Shown here piece by piece: positions 1 to 10,700 of a stretch of 64,000 bases of DNA. The stretch comes from Rutidosis leptorrhynchoides (lineage: Eukaryota > Streptophyta > Magnoliopsida > Asterales > Asteraceae). Position 1 is the stretch's first letter. Each line of letters starts with the position of its first letter. Made by a program: the position numbers and the translations under genes. The stretch lies in assembly GCF_046630445.1 (NCBI RefSeq), contig NC_092339.1, forward strand, positions 53,219,001-53,283,000, given 5' to 3'. Below the pieces are notes generated by a model. The model had not been told where the DNA came from. It did not search any database and worked only from the letters and a program-made list of their open reading frames with translations.

Positions 1-1018
1 AAAATATGAAAGTTAATTGATTAAGAGTAAAATTATCATTGTATATACGAGAAACAGAATAATAATGATCATGTTAATTTATGTATTTTTTTTTGGTCAG
101 AACAATTAAATTTAGACTAATTCTTCTACAAAGACAACCAACTGACCTCATGACGCCCATGACGACTTTAACGGGGGCGTCAGAGCTGACGAAAAAGGGG
201 CATATATATGGTTGACGGAAATGGGATAAATGGTCAAATCCCCTCCAGCCAATCAGAATTTAGCATTAATTTTTATATCTTTTTTATTAATTTATTTTAT
301 ACCCAACATCAATAATATTTTACCACATCACCCACCACAAATTTAACACTCAAATCTAACACTCCCCATTAAAAACTTCTCTTGACCTTGCATCATCAAA
401 AAGTACATTATTTGCCTTTGACGTCACACGCAAGGTTAAAAGTGGTCTAAACAAAAAAAAGCAATAAAAACTGGCTTGGCCTTTTGCCGAATTAAATTGA
501 GAACATCAACAAACGACTCATCTGAGCTGAGCTGTGTGGTGCATCACTGAGATGCAAGAGAAAACTAGATGCCAGAAAAAGGAGACTACTTGGAGAGACC
601 ACAACGAAAATGAGAAAGTACCCCATAAGCACCATCATATAAACTTCAGCAAATCAAACTTCTTCTGATTCCTTTTTCTTTCGATTACAACGTACCAATC
701 ATCATTGCTGACCCATACGAATCTTCACCGAGGCATCATTGTTACAATGAACAAGTCACCATCACACAACCGACTAGTTCTTTCTTCTTTTTCATACTAG
801 TCCGATTCTGAGTTTGTTGTGGATTTACATTTTAATCTGGGTTCTAAGGTATTGTCGATTTCTCAAGATTACAATTTTGCATCATCCATAGGGGATTCAT
901 CAAGTTGAAAGTGATATGATTTTACAGATTTAATTTGATTTTCTGAAGGGTTTCATTTGTTTGTTGGTAATTTGATTTTGTGGTAGAAGGTTAAATCGGG
1001 GAAAACTCACAAAAATGT
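1..1018. other. Non-coding flank, no gene recognised
   Basis: I see no convincing coding region here. An 8-bp inverted repeat (TGACGCCC at 151-158, GGGCGTCA at 175-182) and a perfect TGACGTCA palindrome of bZIP-site type (419-426) lie in the stretch. The part from about 660 to 1018 has the T-rich, CT-rich look of a plant 5' leader. A host transcription unit cut by the LTR array that follows is possible but unproven. Confidence 0.4.
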
Positions 1019-1505
1019 TAATGGATTGAAAAGATCGTGGCTAAACAATAACGAATATAGGGTTTCATATTTAATAGTGCACAAAGCTAACCTTCTCGGT
1101 TTAGCAGGAAAAAACCTTTGTGGTTTTAACAAGAGGCTGCTGCCTTTTTTTTTTTATTACCAAATCAAGTATCAAAAAACTCCCTTTTCAAACTAAACAA
1201 AGCTTCTTAAATACTACTATGTAGATACTAGCTAATAACCAAAAAATTAGGAAACAAGAATATAGATAAAAACAAGTTAAACAAATTAAATATTGAGTCC
1301 TTATCCTCTAATCTAATTCACGTGAGAAAATCTGCATCCTTAGCCTACGGCTTTATTTTGTTGCGTATAGGCTTTTGTTTAGCCCACTCCCATTCGAAGG
1401 CTTTGTGGAGCGAATGAAACCAAATGTTCAGCCCACTTTGTAAATGGACTTAGGCCTTTTGCTGCTGGACTTGGGCTCTTACAATACACACATAATTCTT
1501 CATCA
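1019..1505 (-). repeat. LTR 1 of the small array (outer, 3' LTR in element sense)
   Basis: It shares its full length with the other three LTRs, apart from a replaced or deleted stretch near 1068-1080. It contains a G-box CACGTG (1319-1324) that recurs in every LTR and could be a promoter element. The 3' end of the adjacent reading frame lies inside this LTR. Confidence 0.8.
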
Positions 1506-2086
1506 TTCTCCCTTTCTTCGAAAAGACTCGTCCTCGAGTCTACAACATCAAAAGGCGATATGTATACATATTCTGTTTGATTAAGCTTCTCAAACTTTTC
1601 ACCATAAAATCCAACAAGACAATAAGACCTACTTTTATAAGCTGGATTGTTTATCAAGCGAACATCTAACATCATTCTCTTCCGACTTGACAACACGTAT
1701 TCGGCTGTTGATATTAGTCGTGACTTCACATCAGTCATCCCATTAACTGACTTTGGGACATGATGATGCAAATCCTTGATGTCATCATGTTTGATTGGTG
1801 ACACCAAAAACGTCAAAGTGATGTTCACTCCATCTTCATGTTCCTTTTCTTCCTCATCATCACCGTAAGTATCATATATAGGTACGGTGTCTTCACCCAT
1901 ACAAGACTCGGGAACATACTCCATGTTGAAAACTTGAACAACCGAATCAACAAAGTCATCAGGTTGAGGCTTTCTTGAAAATTCAAGATTTTCAAGCTTC
2001 ATCTCTATATTACGCAAGAGATGTTGCATGTCTTCCAAATCTTGAATCTTGCGATTCAATCTCTCAAACTCTGCTTGTTTAGTCAT
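1379..2086 (-). CDS. ORF of the small LTR element, unit 1 (235 aa, unknown function)
   Basis: The ATG follows the primer site directly, and the frame runs through the whole internal region, across the polypurine tract, to a stop inside the LTR. Visible parts: an N-terminal heptad-rich coiled coil (about residues 5-40, NRKIQDLEDMQHLLRNIEMK), an acidic linker (PIYDTYGDDEEEKE, about 70-85), a mixed middle part and a tail with DSRTSLFEERENDEE (about 180-195). Such a coiled-coil start and a DSRT..F.E tail resemble the beginning of gag and the very end of pol in some plant Gypsy elements. I infer a deletion derivative in which the two ends were fused, with moderate doubt. No catalytic motif or zinc knuckle is present. 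Confidence 0.6.
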   Translation of the reverse strand: MTKQAEFERLNRKIQDLEDMQHLLRNIEMKLENLEFSRKPQPDDFVDSVVQVFNMEYVPESCMGEDTVPIYDTYGDDEEEKEHEDGVNITLTFLVSPIKHDDIKDLHHHVPKSVNGMTDVKSRLISTAEYVLSSRKRMMLDVRLINNPAYKSRSYCLVGFYGEKFEKLNQTEYVYISPFDVVDSRTSLFEERENDEELCVYCKSPSPAAKGLSPFTKWAEHLVSFAPQSLRMGVG

Positions 2087-2106
2087 GCCTGGAATCTGAT
2101 ACCAAA

Positions 2107-2627
2107 TAATGGATTGAAAAGATCGTGGCTAAACAATAACGAATATAGGGTAGTCAACCTTCTCGGTATGACCGGATAGATATAAACCTTCTCGGTTTAT
2201 AGTGCACAAAGCTAACCTACTCGGTTTAGCAGGAAAAAACCTTTGTGGTTTTAACAAGAGGCTGCTGCCTTTTTTTTATTATCTAATCAAGTATCAAAAA
2301 ACTCCCTTTTCAAACTAAACAAAGCTTCTTAAATACTACTACGTAGATACTAGCTAATAATCAAAAAATTAGGAAACAAGAATATAGATAAAAACAAGTT
2401 AAACAAATTAAATATTGAGTCCTTATCCTCTAATCTAATTCACGTGAGAAAATCTGCATCCTTAGCCTACGGCTTTATTTTGTTGCGTATAGGCTTTTGT
2501 TTAGCCCACTCCCATTCGAAGGCTTTGTGGAGCAAATGAAACCAAATATTCAGCCCACTTTGTAAATGGACTTAGGCCTTTTGCTGCTGGACTTGGGCTC
2601 TTACAATACACACATAATTCTGCATCA
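2107..2627 (-). repeat. LTR 2 of the small array
   Basis: Begins TAATGGATTG and ends TGCATCA on the plus strand. It is bounded on the left by the primer site of unit 1 (two-base gap) and on the right by the polypurine tract of unit 2. It is the longest of the four copies (521 bp). Confidence 0.8.
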
Positions 2628-3181
2628 TTCTCCCTTTCTTCGAAAAGACTCGTCCTCGAGTCTACAACATCAAAAGGCGATCTGTATACATATTCTGTTT
2701 GATTAAGCTTTTCAAACTTTTCACCATAAAATCCAACTAGACAATAAGACCTACTTTTATAAGCTGGATTGTTTATCAAGCGAACATCTAACATCATTCT
2801 CTTCCGACTTGACAACACATATTCGGCTGTTGATATTAGTCGTGACTTCACATCAGTCATCCCATTAACTGACTTTGGGACCTGATGATGCAAATCCTTG
2901 ATGTCATCATGTTTGATTGGTGACACCAAAAACATCAAAGTGATGTTCACTCCATCTTCTTGTTCCTTTTCTTCCTCATCATCGCCGTAAGTATCATATA
3001 TAGGTAAGGTGTCTTCACCCATACAAGACTCGGGAACATACTCCATGTTGAAAACTTGAACAACCGAATCAACAAAGTCATTCGGTTGAGGCTTTCTTGA
3101 AAATTCAAGATTTTCAAGCTTCATCTCTATATTACGCAAGAGATGTTGCATGTCTTCCAAATCTTGAATCTTGCGATTCAA
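2501..3181 (-). CDS. ORF of the small LTR element, unit 2 (226 aa)
   Basis: Nearly the same protein as in unit 1, differing at scattered residues. It has the same coiled coil, acidic linker and DSRTSLFEE tail, and the same stop inside the adjoining LTR. That a long frame persists in three units suggests recent duplication more than selection. A ratio of silent to replacement changes would separate the two. Confidence 0.55.
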   Translation of the reverse strand: MNRKIQDLEDMQHLLRNIEMKLENLEFSRKPQPNDFVDSVVQVFNMEYVPESCMGEDTLPIYDTYGDDEEEKEQEDGVNITLMFLVSPIKHDDIKDLHHQVPKSVNGMTDVKSRLISTAEYVLSSRKRMMLDVRLINNPAYKSRSYCLVGFYGEKFEKLNQTEYVYRSPFDVVDSRTSLFEERENDAELCVYCKSPSPAAKGLSPFTKWAEYLVSFAPQSLRMGVG

Positions 3182-3228
3182 TCTCTCAAACTATGCTTGT
3201 TTAGCCATGCCTGGAATCTGATACCAAA

Positions 3229-3737
3229 TAATGGATTGAAAAGATCGTGGCTAAACAATAACGAATATAGGGTAGTCAACCTTCTCGGTATGACCGGATA
3301 GATATAAACCTTCTCGGTTTATAGTGCACAAAGCTAACCTTCTCGGTTTAGTAGGAAAAAACCTTTGTGGTGCTGGTGCCTTTTTTTATTATCTAATCAA
3401 GTATCAAAAAACTCCCTTTTCAAACAAAACAAAGCTTCTTAAATACTACTACGTAGATACTAGCTAATAACCAAAAAATTAGGAAACAAGAATATAGATA
3501 AAAACAAGTTAAACAAATTAAATATTGAGTCTTTATCCTCTAATCTAATTCACGTGAGAAAATCTGCATCCTTAGCCTACGGCTTTATTTTGTTGCGTAT
3601 AGGCTTTTGTTTAGCCCACTCCCATTCGAAGGCTTTGTGGCGCAAATGAAACCAAATATTCAGCCCACTTTGTAAATGGACTTAGGCCTTTTGCTGCTGG
3701 ACTTGGGCTCTTACAATACACACATAATTCTGCATCA
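3229..3737 (-). repeat. LTR 3 of the small array
   Basis: Same boundaries as LTR 2: the primer site of unit 2 on the left and the polypurine tract of unit 3 on the right. Length 509 bp. Confidence 0.8.
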
Positions 3738-4291
3738 TTATCCCTTTCTTCGAAAAGACTCGTCCTCGAGTCTACAACATAAAAAGGCGATCTGTATACA
3801 TATTCTGTTTGATTAAGCTTCTCAAACTTTTCACCATAAAATCCAACAAGACAATAAGACCTACTTTTATAAGCTGGATTGTTTATCAAGCGAACATCTA
3901 ACATCATTCTCTTCCGACTTGACAACGCGTATTCGGCTGTTGATATTAGTCGTGACTTCACATCAGTCATCCCATTAACTGACTTTGGGACCTGATGATG
4001 CAAATCCTTGATGTCATCATGTTTGATTGGTGACACCAAAAACGTCAAAGTGATGTTCACTCCATCTTCTTGTTCCTTTTCTTCCTCATCATCACAGTAA
4101 GTATCATATATAGGTACGGTGTCTTCACCCATACAAGACTCGGGAACATACTCCATGTTGAAAACTTGAACAACCGAATCAACAAAGTCATCCGGTTGAG
4201 GCTTTCTTGAAAATTCAAGATTTTCAAGCTTCATCTCTATATTACGCAAGAGATGTTGCATGTCTTCCAAATCTTGAATCTTGCGATTCAA
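3611..4291 (-). CDS. ORF of the small LTR element, unit 3 (226 aa)
   Basis: Third copy of the same protein, again ending inside the LTR to its left. Replacements against unit 2 are few and scattered through the middle and the tail. It shares with unit 2 several differences from unit 1, which suggests that units 2 and 3 are each other's closest copies. Confidence 0.55.
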   Translation of the reverse strand: MNRKIQDLEDMQHLLRNIEMKLENLEFSRKPQPDDFVDSVVQVFNMEYVPESCMGEDTVPIYDTYCDDEEEKEQEDGVNITLTFLVSPIKHDDIKDLHHQVPKSVNGMTDVKSRLISTAEYALSSRKRMMLDVRLINNPAYKSRSYCLVGFYGEKFEKLNQTEYVYRSPFYVVDSRTSLFEERDNDAELCVYCKSPSPAAKGLSPFTKWAEYLVSFAPQSLRMGVG

Positions 4292-4338
4292 TCTCTCAAA
4301 CTATGCTTGTTTAGCCATGCCTGGAATCTGATACCAAA

Positions 4339-4808
4339 TAATGGATTGAAAAGATCGTGGCTAAACAATAACGAATATAGGGTAGTCAACCTTCTCGGTA
4401 TGACCGGATAGATATAAACCTTCTCGGTTTATAGTGCACAAAGCTAACATTCTCGGTTTAGCAGGAAAAAACCTTTGTGGTTTTAACAAGAGGCTGCTGC
4501 CTTTTTTTTTATTATCTAATCAAGTATCAAAAAACTCCCTTTTCAAAAAATTAGGAAACAAGAATATAGATAAAAACAAGTTAAACAAATTAAATATTGA
4601 GTCCTTATCCTCTAATCTAATTCACGTGAGAAAATCTGCATCCTTAGCCTACGGCTTTATTTTGTTGCGTATAGGCTTTTGTTTAGCCCACTCCCATTCG
4701 AAGGCTTTGTGGCTCAAATGAAACCAATATTCAGCCCACTTTGTAAATGGACTTAGGCCTTTTGCTGCTGGACTTGGGCTCTTACAATACACACATAATT
4801 CTGCATCA
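4339..4808 (-). repeat. LTR 4 of the small array (outer, 5' LTR in element sense)
   Basis: Length 470 bp, shorter in its middle than the other copies. It is followed directly by the right copy of the target duplication AATGT (4809-4813), which fixes the right end of the array. Confidence 0.8.
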
Positions 4809-4839
4809 AATGTACATCTCACCGTCCTTTATGAAGCTA

Positions 4840-5330
4840 GAGGGGCACGGATCCTTAATACCCGCAATCCGTCCGCCAAATTTTTTTTCCCGCGGGTATC
4901 CGTTTACCCGTCAACGGGTAAATTTTTCTACCCATACCTACGACCCACGGGTACCCGCAAATCTACTCGTAAACCCGCGATTTTACAAAATGTGCACTTT
5001 AACTAATTTTTAGTCACATATACCCACTATCCGCGGGTAAACCCACAAATAATTAAAAATATTAAAAATTTATATTATATAATATATAATTAGGTATATG
5101 TATGCGGGTAAACGGGAATACCCGCGGGTAATCAAACGAGCATCACGAATTAACGGGTCGAGATTTACCCACGACAGGTATGAAATACCGTGACCCGCCA
5201 ATGGGTACAAAATTTTACCCGACCCGTGCCCGCGGGTACATTTTTCATAAATAACCGCCCGTCAAGGACACAGGTACCCGCGGGTCACGGGTAAAACATT
5301 GTAACGGGAATTACCCGCCACTTTTTCTGA
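4840..5330. repeat. Block of short GC-rich palindromes (CCCGCGGGTA / ACGGGTACCCG type)
   Basis: About twenty variants of CCCGCGGGTA, GGGTACCCG and TTACCCG occur in both orientations around an AT-rich centre (about 5040-5100), in otherwise AT-rich DNA. The layout, dense inverted repeats at both sides of an AT-rich middle, fits a foldback or MITE-type DNA element. I recall similar sequence in many plant intergenic regions. No transposase and no clear end duplication was found. Confidence 0.45.
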
Positions 5331-5699
5331 ATTTCAATTCCTAAACACTACCGTAACAAACCACCTTTTCCACAAACATTGTCGTCGGCAAAATCTCCTC
5401 CGCTACAACTACACATCGCACACGTACAACATACCGTCATACCCACAACACCCATTATCATAAGTCCATAACAAATGGTCCAACTTTATTGACTAAGCAT
5501 ATAACAACACATATACATCAGATTCACTACAAGTGTATATATTTTAGAAAGTTGTAATCATGTGAATACAATAATCTGCTTGAAATTCAATGGACTAATC
5601 AGAGCACGACAATCACATGTGATTAATTAAGAAAAATTTCTCAAAATTTTTTTTTCAATATTTTTTTTTTTTTTTTGCTTATAAAAAAAAGGTTTTTTT

Positions 5700-5870
5700 A
5701 TTTATTTAGCCCGATTTAGAATTTAGGGTTTTAAGTTTAGTCCCTAAACTCTAAACCCCAAGCCTAAACCTTAAACTCCAAACCGTTCGTGTTAAAAACT
5801 CAATCTAAATCCTAAACCCTAAACCATGGGTTTAGAGTTTAGGGTTAAGGGTTAAGGAGATCAATAAACC
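5700..5870. repeat. Degenerate telomere-like repeats (TTTAGGG/CCCTAAA)
   Basis: The stretch holds many variants of TTTAGGG, CCTAAACC and TAAACTC in both orientations, e.g. TTTAGGGTT near 5721 and AACCCTAAACC near 5815. This is typical of short interstitial telomere-like DNA or of plant leader sequence with AAACCCTA motifs. It directly precedes the inverted kinase exon. Confidence 0.5.
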
Positions 5871-5917
5871 ACATTTTGGAGTAGTTTTGACTACATGTGA
5901 GAATAAGTGATTATCGC

Positions 5918-6162
5918 GTTTGGGGTAGTATTGTTTGGGGTATATGAATGTGCAGGACAATCGGCGTTTTCTAGCTCAACTGGCCCGAAGATACTACAAA
6001 GAACATAAACTAGAGGATATAATAGATCCTAGTTTGAAGAATCAAATTGACTCAAATTCTTTGTTTACGTATTCAAAGATTGCGTATGAATGCTTACTCA
6101 TTAATCGGCCTGAACGACCTGCAATAGCTACTGTGGTAAACAACTTAAGGATGCATTGAAAT
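5918..6162 (+). pseudogene. Receptor-like kinase, C-terminal exon (inverted fragment)
   Basis: Codes for the end of a protein kinase: DNRRFLAQLARRYYKEHK, then LEDIIDPSLKNQI, then IAYECLLINRPERPAIATVV and a stop at 6157-6159. This is subdomain XI with its conserved Arg (RPERP) as in plant receptor-like kinases. It lies on the plus strand, while the rest of the same kind of kinase (6367-6781, 12413-12704) lies on the minus strand. It opens with TTTGGGGTAGTATTGTTT (from about 5929), coding for FGVVLF. The same string closes the minus-strand piece, so the C-terminal exon seems to have been inverted at this shared sequence. A GTAAGT donor-like site follows the stop. I infer a broken host gene. Confidence 0.7.
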
Positions 6163-6366
6163 TCCAGGTAAGTTCAAGTTTTCTGAATATTAAGCGGGTT
6201 TGGTACTTTGAAAACGATCTGCATGTTGAATAATACTAGGATGAGTTTTATTGACTTGTTGTGCCATCATAACCATCCCCATATAATCTAGTGGTCCAGG
6301 TATTAATATTTTCACAAACAATTTGTTTGAAATTTAAGGGACCAAATGAATAAATATTTGTTTGAT

Positions 6367-6781
6367 TCAAATGACTTCAAACAATACTACCCCACATAAG
6401 ACTTCAAACAATACTACCCCAAATGAATAAATATCTGACTCCTTAGTGAGAATTCCTGTTATCTCATATTGTGGATCCAAATAAGCATACGTGCTGCACG
6501 GATGCGTCACGATATAACTATCATTTTCAGTTGTAAGACCTCTTTTAGAAAGTCCTAAATCCGCAATCATAGCTTTCCAGTTGTGACCCAACAAAATATT
6601 TCCGCTTTTAATATCCCCGTGGATAACTCTATGATTATCTGAAACATGGTTGTGAAGATGATCACGACCACAAGCTGCATCGATGCATATATTAATCCTT
6701 TGCTTCCATGTGAACATACATGGCCCACGCAGGTACGTATCAAGGCTTCCATGCTCAGCGTACTCGTATATAAGAATTTTT
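6367..6781 (-). pseudogene. Receptor-like kinase, catalytic-lobe exon
   Basis: Encodes the kinase from the hinge to subdomain IX: ILIYEYAEHGSLDTYL, the catalytic loop HGDIKSGNILL, IADLGLSKRG (DLG in place of DFG, seen in some plant kinases), YLDPQYEITGILTKESDIYSFGVVLFEV. It ends in a short duplicated GVVLFEV, the point where the C-terminal exon was lost to the inversion. On the right it is interrupted by the Copia element. The left copy of the target duplication TTTTT is at 6777-6781, and the frame would otherwise run straight on into 12413-12704. It belongs to the malectin-lacking receptor-like or cytoplasmic kinase group common in Asteraceae (inference). Confidence 0.75.
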
Positions 6782-7433
6782 TGTTGGAAGCTTCGACAAG
6801 CCCAACACACCACTATAGAGGATCTAGACTATACTAGACTCACTACACCAACACTTTGACGTTGGTTAGCCTTTAATTTTATAAATCCTTAGTGCACAAT
6901 GTACTTAGGCGACAGTGTCGACCATATATCTTTAGGCGGTATAACCGACCATGTATTACTTAGGCGGCAGAGCCGACCATATAATAAGAACAACAAAAGT
7001 GCACTAAGAACTTAAACACAAACTAAGGCTTGATCGAGAAACTTAACAAAAACACTTATATTAAATTACAATTACAATATTACTTACAAGCTTTATCTTC
7101 TCTACTTTCGCTAACTCACACTCTTCTTCTCTTCTTCACAACTCACTTCTTATTTTACTCTCACAACTTCACACACTACAAATGAAATCCTCACCCTTAT
7201 TTATACTACTCCATGGAAGTTTCTAGAAACTAGATATTTCCATGGATATATATAAATATCTAGATATTTTTATACATATAAATATCTAGATATTTCTTAC
7301 ACACATAAATATCTAGATTTTTCTTTACATTTTAATATCTAGATATTTTTCATATACATATTAATATCTAGATATTTTACCCATATACATATACTAATTC
7401 CATATTATTCTAAATTTGTATTGTATTTTAACA
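6782..7433 (-). repeat. Copia-1 3' LTR
   Basis: 652 bp. Repeated AAATATCTAGATATTT palindromes fill its middle (about 7220-7370). It is followed on the plus strand by CTCCCCCTCAATGC, the complement of the polypurine tract. Confidence 0.92.
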
Positions 7434-7701
7434 CTCCCCCTCAATGCAAATTTTCTTCCAACGATGTCTTGCAGACCATTCCAAGTGCTTCTCTGAATTT
7501 TGTAAACTTCGGTTTACTTAGGCTTTTGGTGAATATATCTGCAACCTGTTCATCTGTCTTTGTTGGCATCATCTTGATCTCTCCTTCAAGGACCTTCTCG
7601 CGAACATAGTGATAGTGCACTTCTATATGTTTTGTTCTCGCATGAAAGACTGGATTTTCTGCTAGACGAATAGCTGATAGGTTATCGCAGAAAAGCTTTA
7701 C

Positions 7702-10700
7702 TTAATAATCTGTTGATTGATGAAGATCTTCCATTAGTTGCTTCAACCACATAATTTCTTGTGTTGCTGATGCTGCCGATCGATATTCTGCTTCAGTGCT
7801 TGACAAGGATACTGTTGGTTGTCTCTTGCTGCACCATGATATTACTCCCGATCCAAGACTAAACATGTATCCAGTTGTTGACCGTCGTGTATCATAGTCT
7901 CCAGCGTAATCGGCGTCACAATATCCAGTCACGTGACATTCTTTTGTTTTCTTGTATAAAATACCAAAGTTAATAGTGCCTTTAACATACCTTAAGATGC
8001 GTCGTACAACATCAAGGTGAGGCTTCTTCGGATTGCTCATGTATCGACTTACCACTCCAACTGCATAAGATATGTCTGGCCGGCTTAGTGTGAGATAAAT
8101 AAGACTTCCGACCATCTTTCGATACATGGTAACATCTTGAAGACTTTTTCCTTCATCTGCTCGTAGTTTTGTATTCGGATCCATCGGAGTTGAGATAGGT
8201 TTGCAATTAAGCATTCCGTACTTTTGTAAAAGATCTCGCGCATATTTCTGTTGTCCCAGAAATAATCCTTCTCTTTTCTGCTCTATTTCGAGTCCAAGAA
8301 AATGTTTGAGTTCTCCAAGCTCCTTCATATGAAATCTGATAGACAGATTCTCTCTTGTTCTTTGAATCTCCTCATAGTGATCTCCCGTGATGATTAAGTC
8401 ATCCACATATACTAGCACTATGGCTAGTTTTCCTTGATCTTGTTTCACAAATAAACTAGAATCTGAAGGAGCAACCGTGAAACCACTTTTTACTAAAAAC
8501 TCGCCAATCTTCCCGTACCAAGCTCTTGGAGCCTGCTTCAAGCCGTACAGTGCTTTCTTTAATTTGCAGACATGGTCAGGATGGGACTTGTTCTCAAAGC
8601 CTCTTGGTTGCTCCATATAAATTTCTTTGTCAAGTTCTCCATGTAAGAAAGCGTTCTTGACATCCATCTGCCACAGCTTCCAAGATTTGCTAGCGGCTAA
8701 AGCTAGTAGAGCTCGAATTGTTGTGATCTTCGCCACTGGACTAAACGTTTCTTCATAATCCAGCCCATATTGTTGAGAAAAACCTCTAGCAACAAGTCGA
8801 GCTTTATACCTTTCAATGGAGCCATCTGATCGAGTCTTCACCTTGTAAACCCATTTACAAGATATTGGTTTTACATCTTTTGGCTTTGGAACTAAACTCC
8901 ATGTCTGGTTTTCTTTTAGTGCATTAATTTCTTCTTCCATTGCTTTCTGCCATTCTTGACTTTGTGCTGCTTCTTCATAAGTGGAAGGCTCAATATGTAT
9001 TAATTCATCCACATGAGCAGCATTGGCATACCTCGGATTAGGTTGCCTCGGCCTTGTTGATCTCCGTAATTCTTGCACACGCTCCTCGGCATCCATTTAG
9101 CTTGGACGAACCTCTTCGAATGTAGATTGATGTACCCCAGTTTTCCATGGACTCGTTTCCTTAGAGTACGATCCATCTCCTTCTTTAATTGGATCCGATA
9201 TGTGCTCTTTATGTTCTTCTTTCTCTTCTGGAACTTCTTCTAATCCATGAGATTCTGGAAGCTCTATCTTTTGAGGTGACCACCATGAAGAAGCTTCATC
9301 AAATACCATATTTCTTGAAGTATGACACTTCCCAGTATTTGGATCACAACATCTCTATCCTTTTCTTGATTCATCATAACCGACAAAAATGCACCGAATT
9401 GCCTTCTTATCAAATTTGCTTCGTAGATGATCTGGTACGAAGACGTAGCATACACATCCAAAAACCTTGAGATGGTTGACGGTTGGCTTGATCTTCCATA
9501 ATCTTTCATATGGTGAAATATATCCCAACTTTGTTTGTGGGAGTCTGTTAATCACGTATGAAGCCGTCCTCATACATTCGGCCCAAAATTTTCCTGGTAC
9601 ATTCTTACCATGAAGCATACTTCGACAGGTTTCAGCAAGATGACGATTCTTACGTTCTGCCACTCCATTATGTTGTGGAGTATTAGGGCAAGTTAATTGC
9701 CTTCTGATCTTGTGCTTCTTAAGATAGATATTGAACTCGGTTGATAAATATTCTCCTCCATTATCTGTGCGTAAGCATCGAATCTTAGTATTGAGCTCAC
9801 TTTCTACCTTGTTCTTGAACTCTTTAAACTTCAGAAAAGTCTCCGACTTCTCCTTCATGAAGTAAACCCACACATATCTTAAGAAGTCATCAATGAATGT
9901 CACCATATATTTCATACCTCCAAGTGATGTTTGTTTCACTGGGCCGAAAACATCTGAGTGTATGAGCTCTAGTGGTGTCTTGGACTGATGCGCTGACTCC
10001 TTGAATGGCAATTGGTGAGCTTTGCCAAATTGACATCCAGCACATATTGTATCTGTTCGGATATCAATTTGAGGAAGCCCATTTACTATGTGTTTTACCA
10101 TCATCTCCTTTAACTTGTTGTAGCCCACATGCCCAAGACGTTCATGCCAAAGATCAGCTGTCTCATTTTTTCGAGTCTTATCCACATATGCTGTTTCAGC
10201 AGATAGTACATAGACCGACTCTATTCTTCTTCCTTGCATAATTGGATTGCCAACCACCTTCACTCTCTTGAATACGGACACATCTTCTGGTCCAAAGAGC
10301 ACATAGTTCCCTTCTGCTGTCAATTGTGGTACTGACAGTAAATTCTTCTTTAGGCCAGGGACAAGATACACCTTCTCGAGTTGGAGCTTATGAGAGTCGC
10401 CTTCATTTGGAATTATTGTCTTTCCAATGTGAGAAATAGACAACCTTGAATTGTCGGCTGTCAACACGACTCTCTTTCCTTTGTAATCCTCCATTTCTTG
10501 CAGCTTCGTCTCATCATTGGTCATATGATTTGAGCACCCAGAATCAATGATCCAATCATCTTTGTAGTTTATTTTTGACTTTAAGGTTGCTGCAAGAGCT
10601 TGATCATCCATGTCAGCTTCAACGGAGAGTCCTGCTTCTGCATCCCATGTTTCCTCATTAATGGTTGCTTCGAATGTGACCTCTTTCTTCTCATCTCTTG

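Larger units (their letters stand above)
1019..4808 (-). mobile_element. Tandem array of a small non-autonomous LTR retroelement (TRIM/LARD-like), four LTRs and three internal regions
   Basis: Seen: four copies of an LTR (470-521 bp) alternate with three internal regions of about 0.6 kb. Read on the minus strand each LTR starts TGATGCAG and ends CCATTA. Each is preceded by a purine tract (GAAAGGGAGAA) and followed after two bases by TGGTATCAGATTCCAGGC, a primer site for initiator-Met tRNA (2087-2104, 3209-3226, 4319-4336). The direct repeat AATGT occurs once on each side of the whole array (1014-1018 and 4809-4813), so it behaves as a single insertion. Inferred: an LTR-internal-LTR element expanded by unequal recombination between LTRs, or entered already multimeric. 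No protease, integrase or reverse transcriptase is encoded, so it depended on a partner element. The units are nearly identical, so the expansion looks recent. Confidence 0.85.

Noticed and set aside
4434-5013. Plus-strand frames across the last LTR of the small array and the palindrome block
   Set aside because: Antisense to the element, inside the LTR and repeat DNA, with no domain and not kept in the other units.
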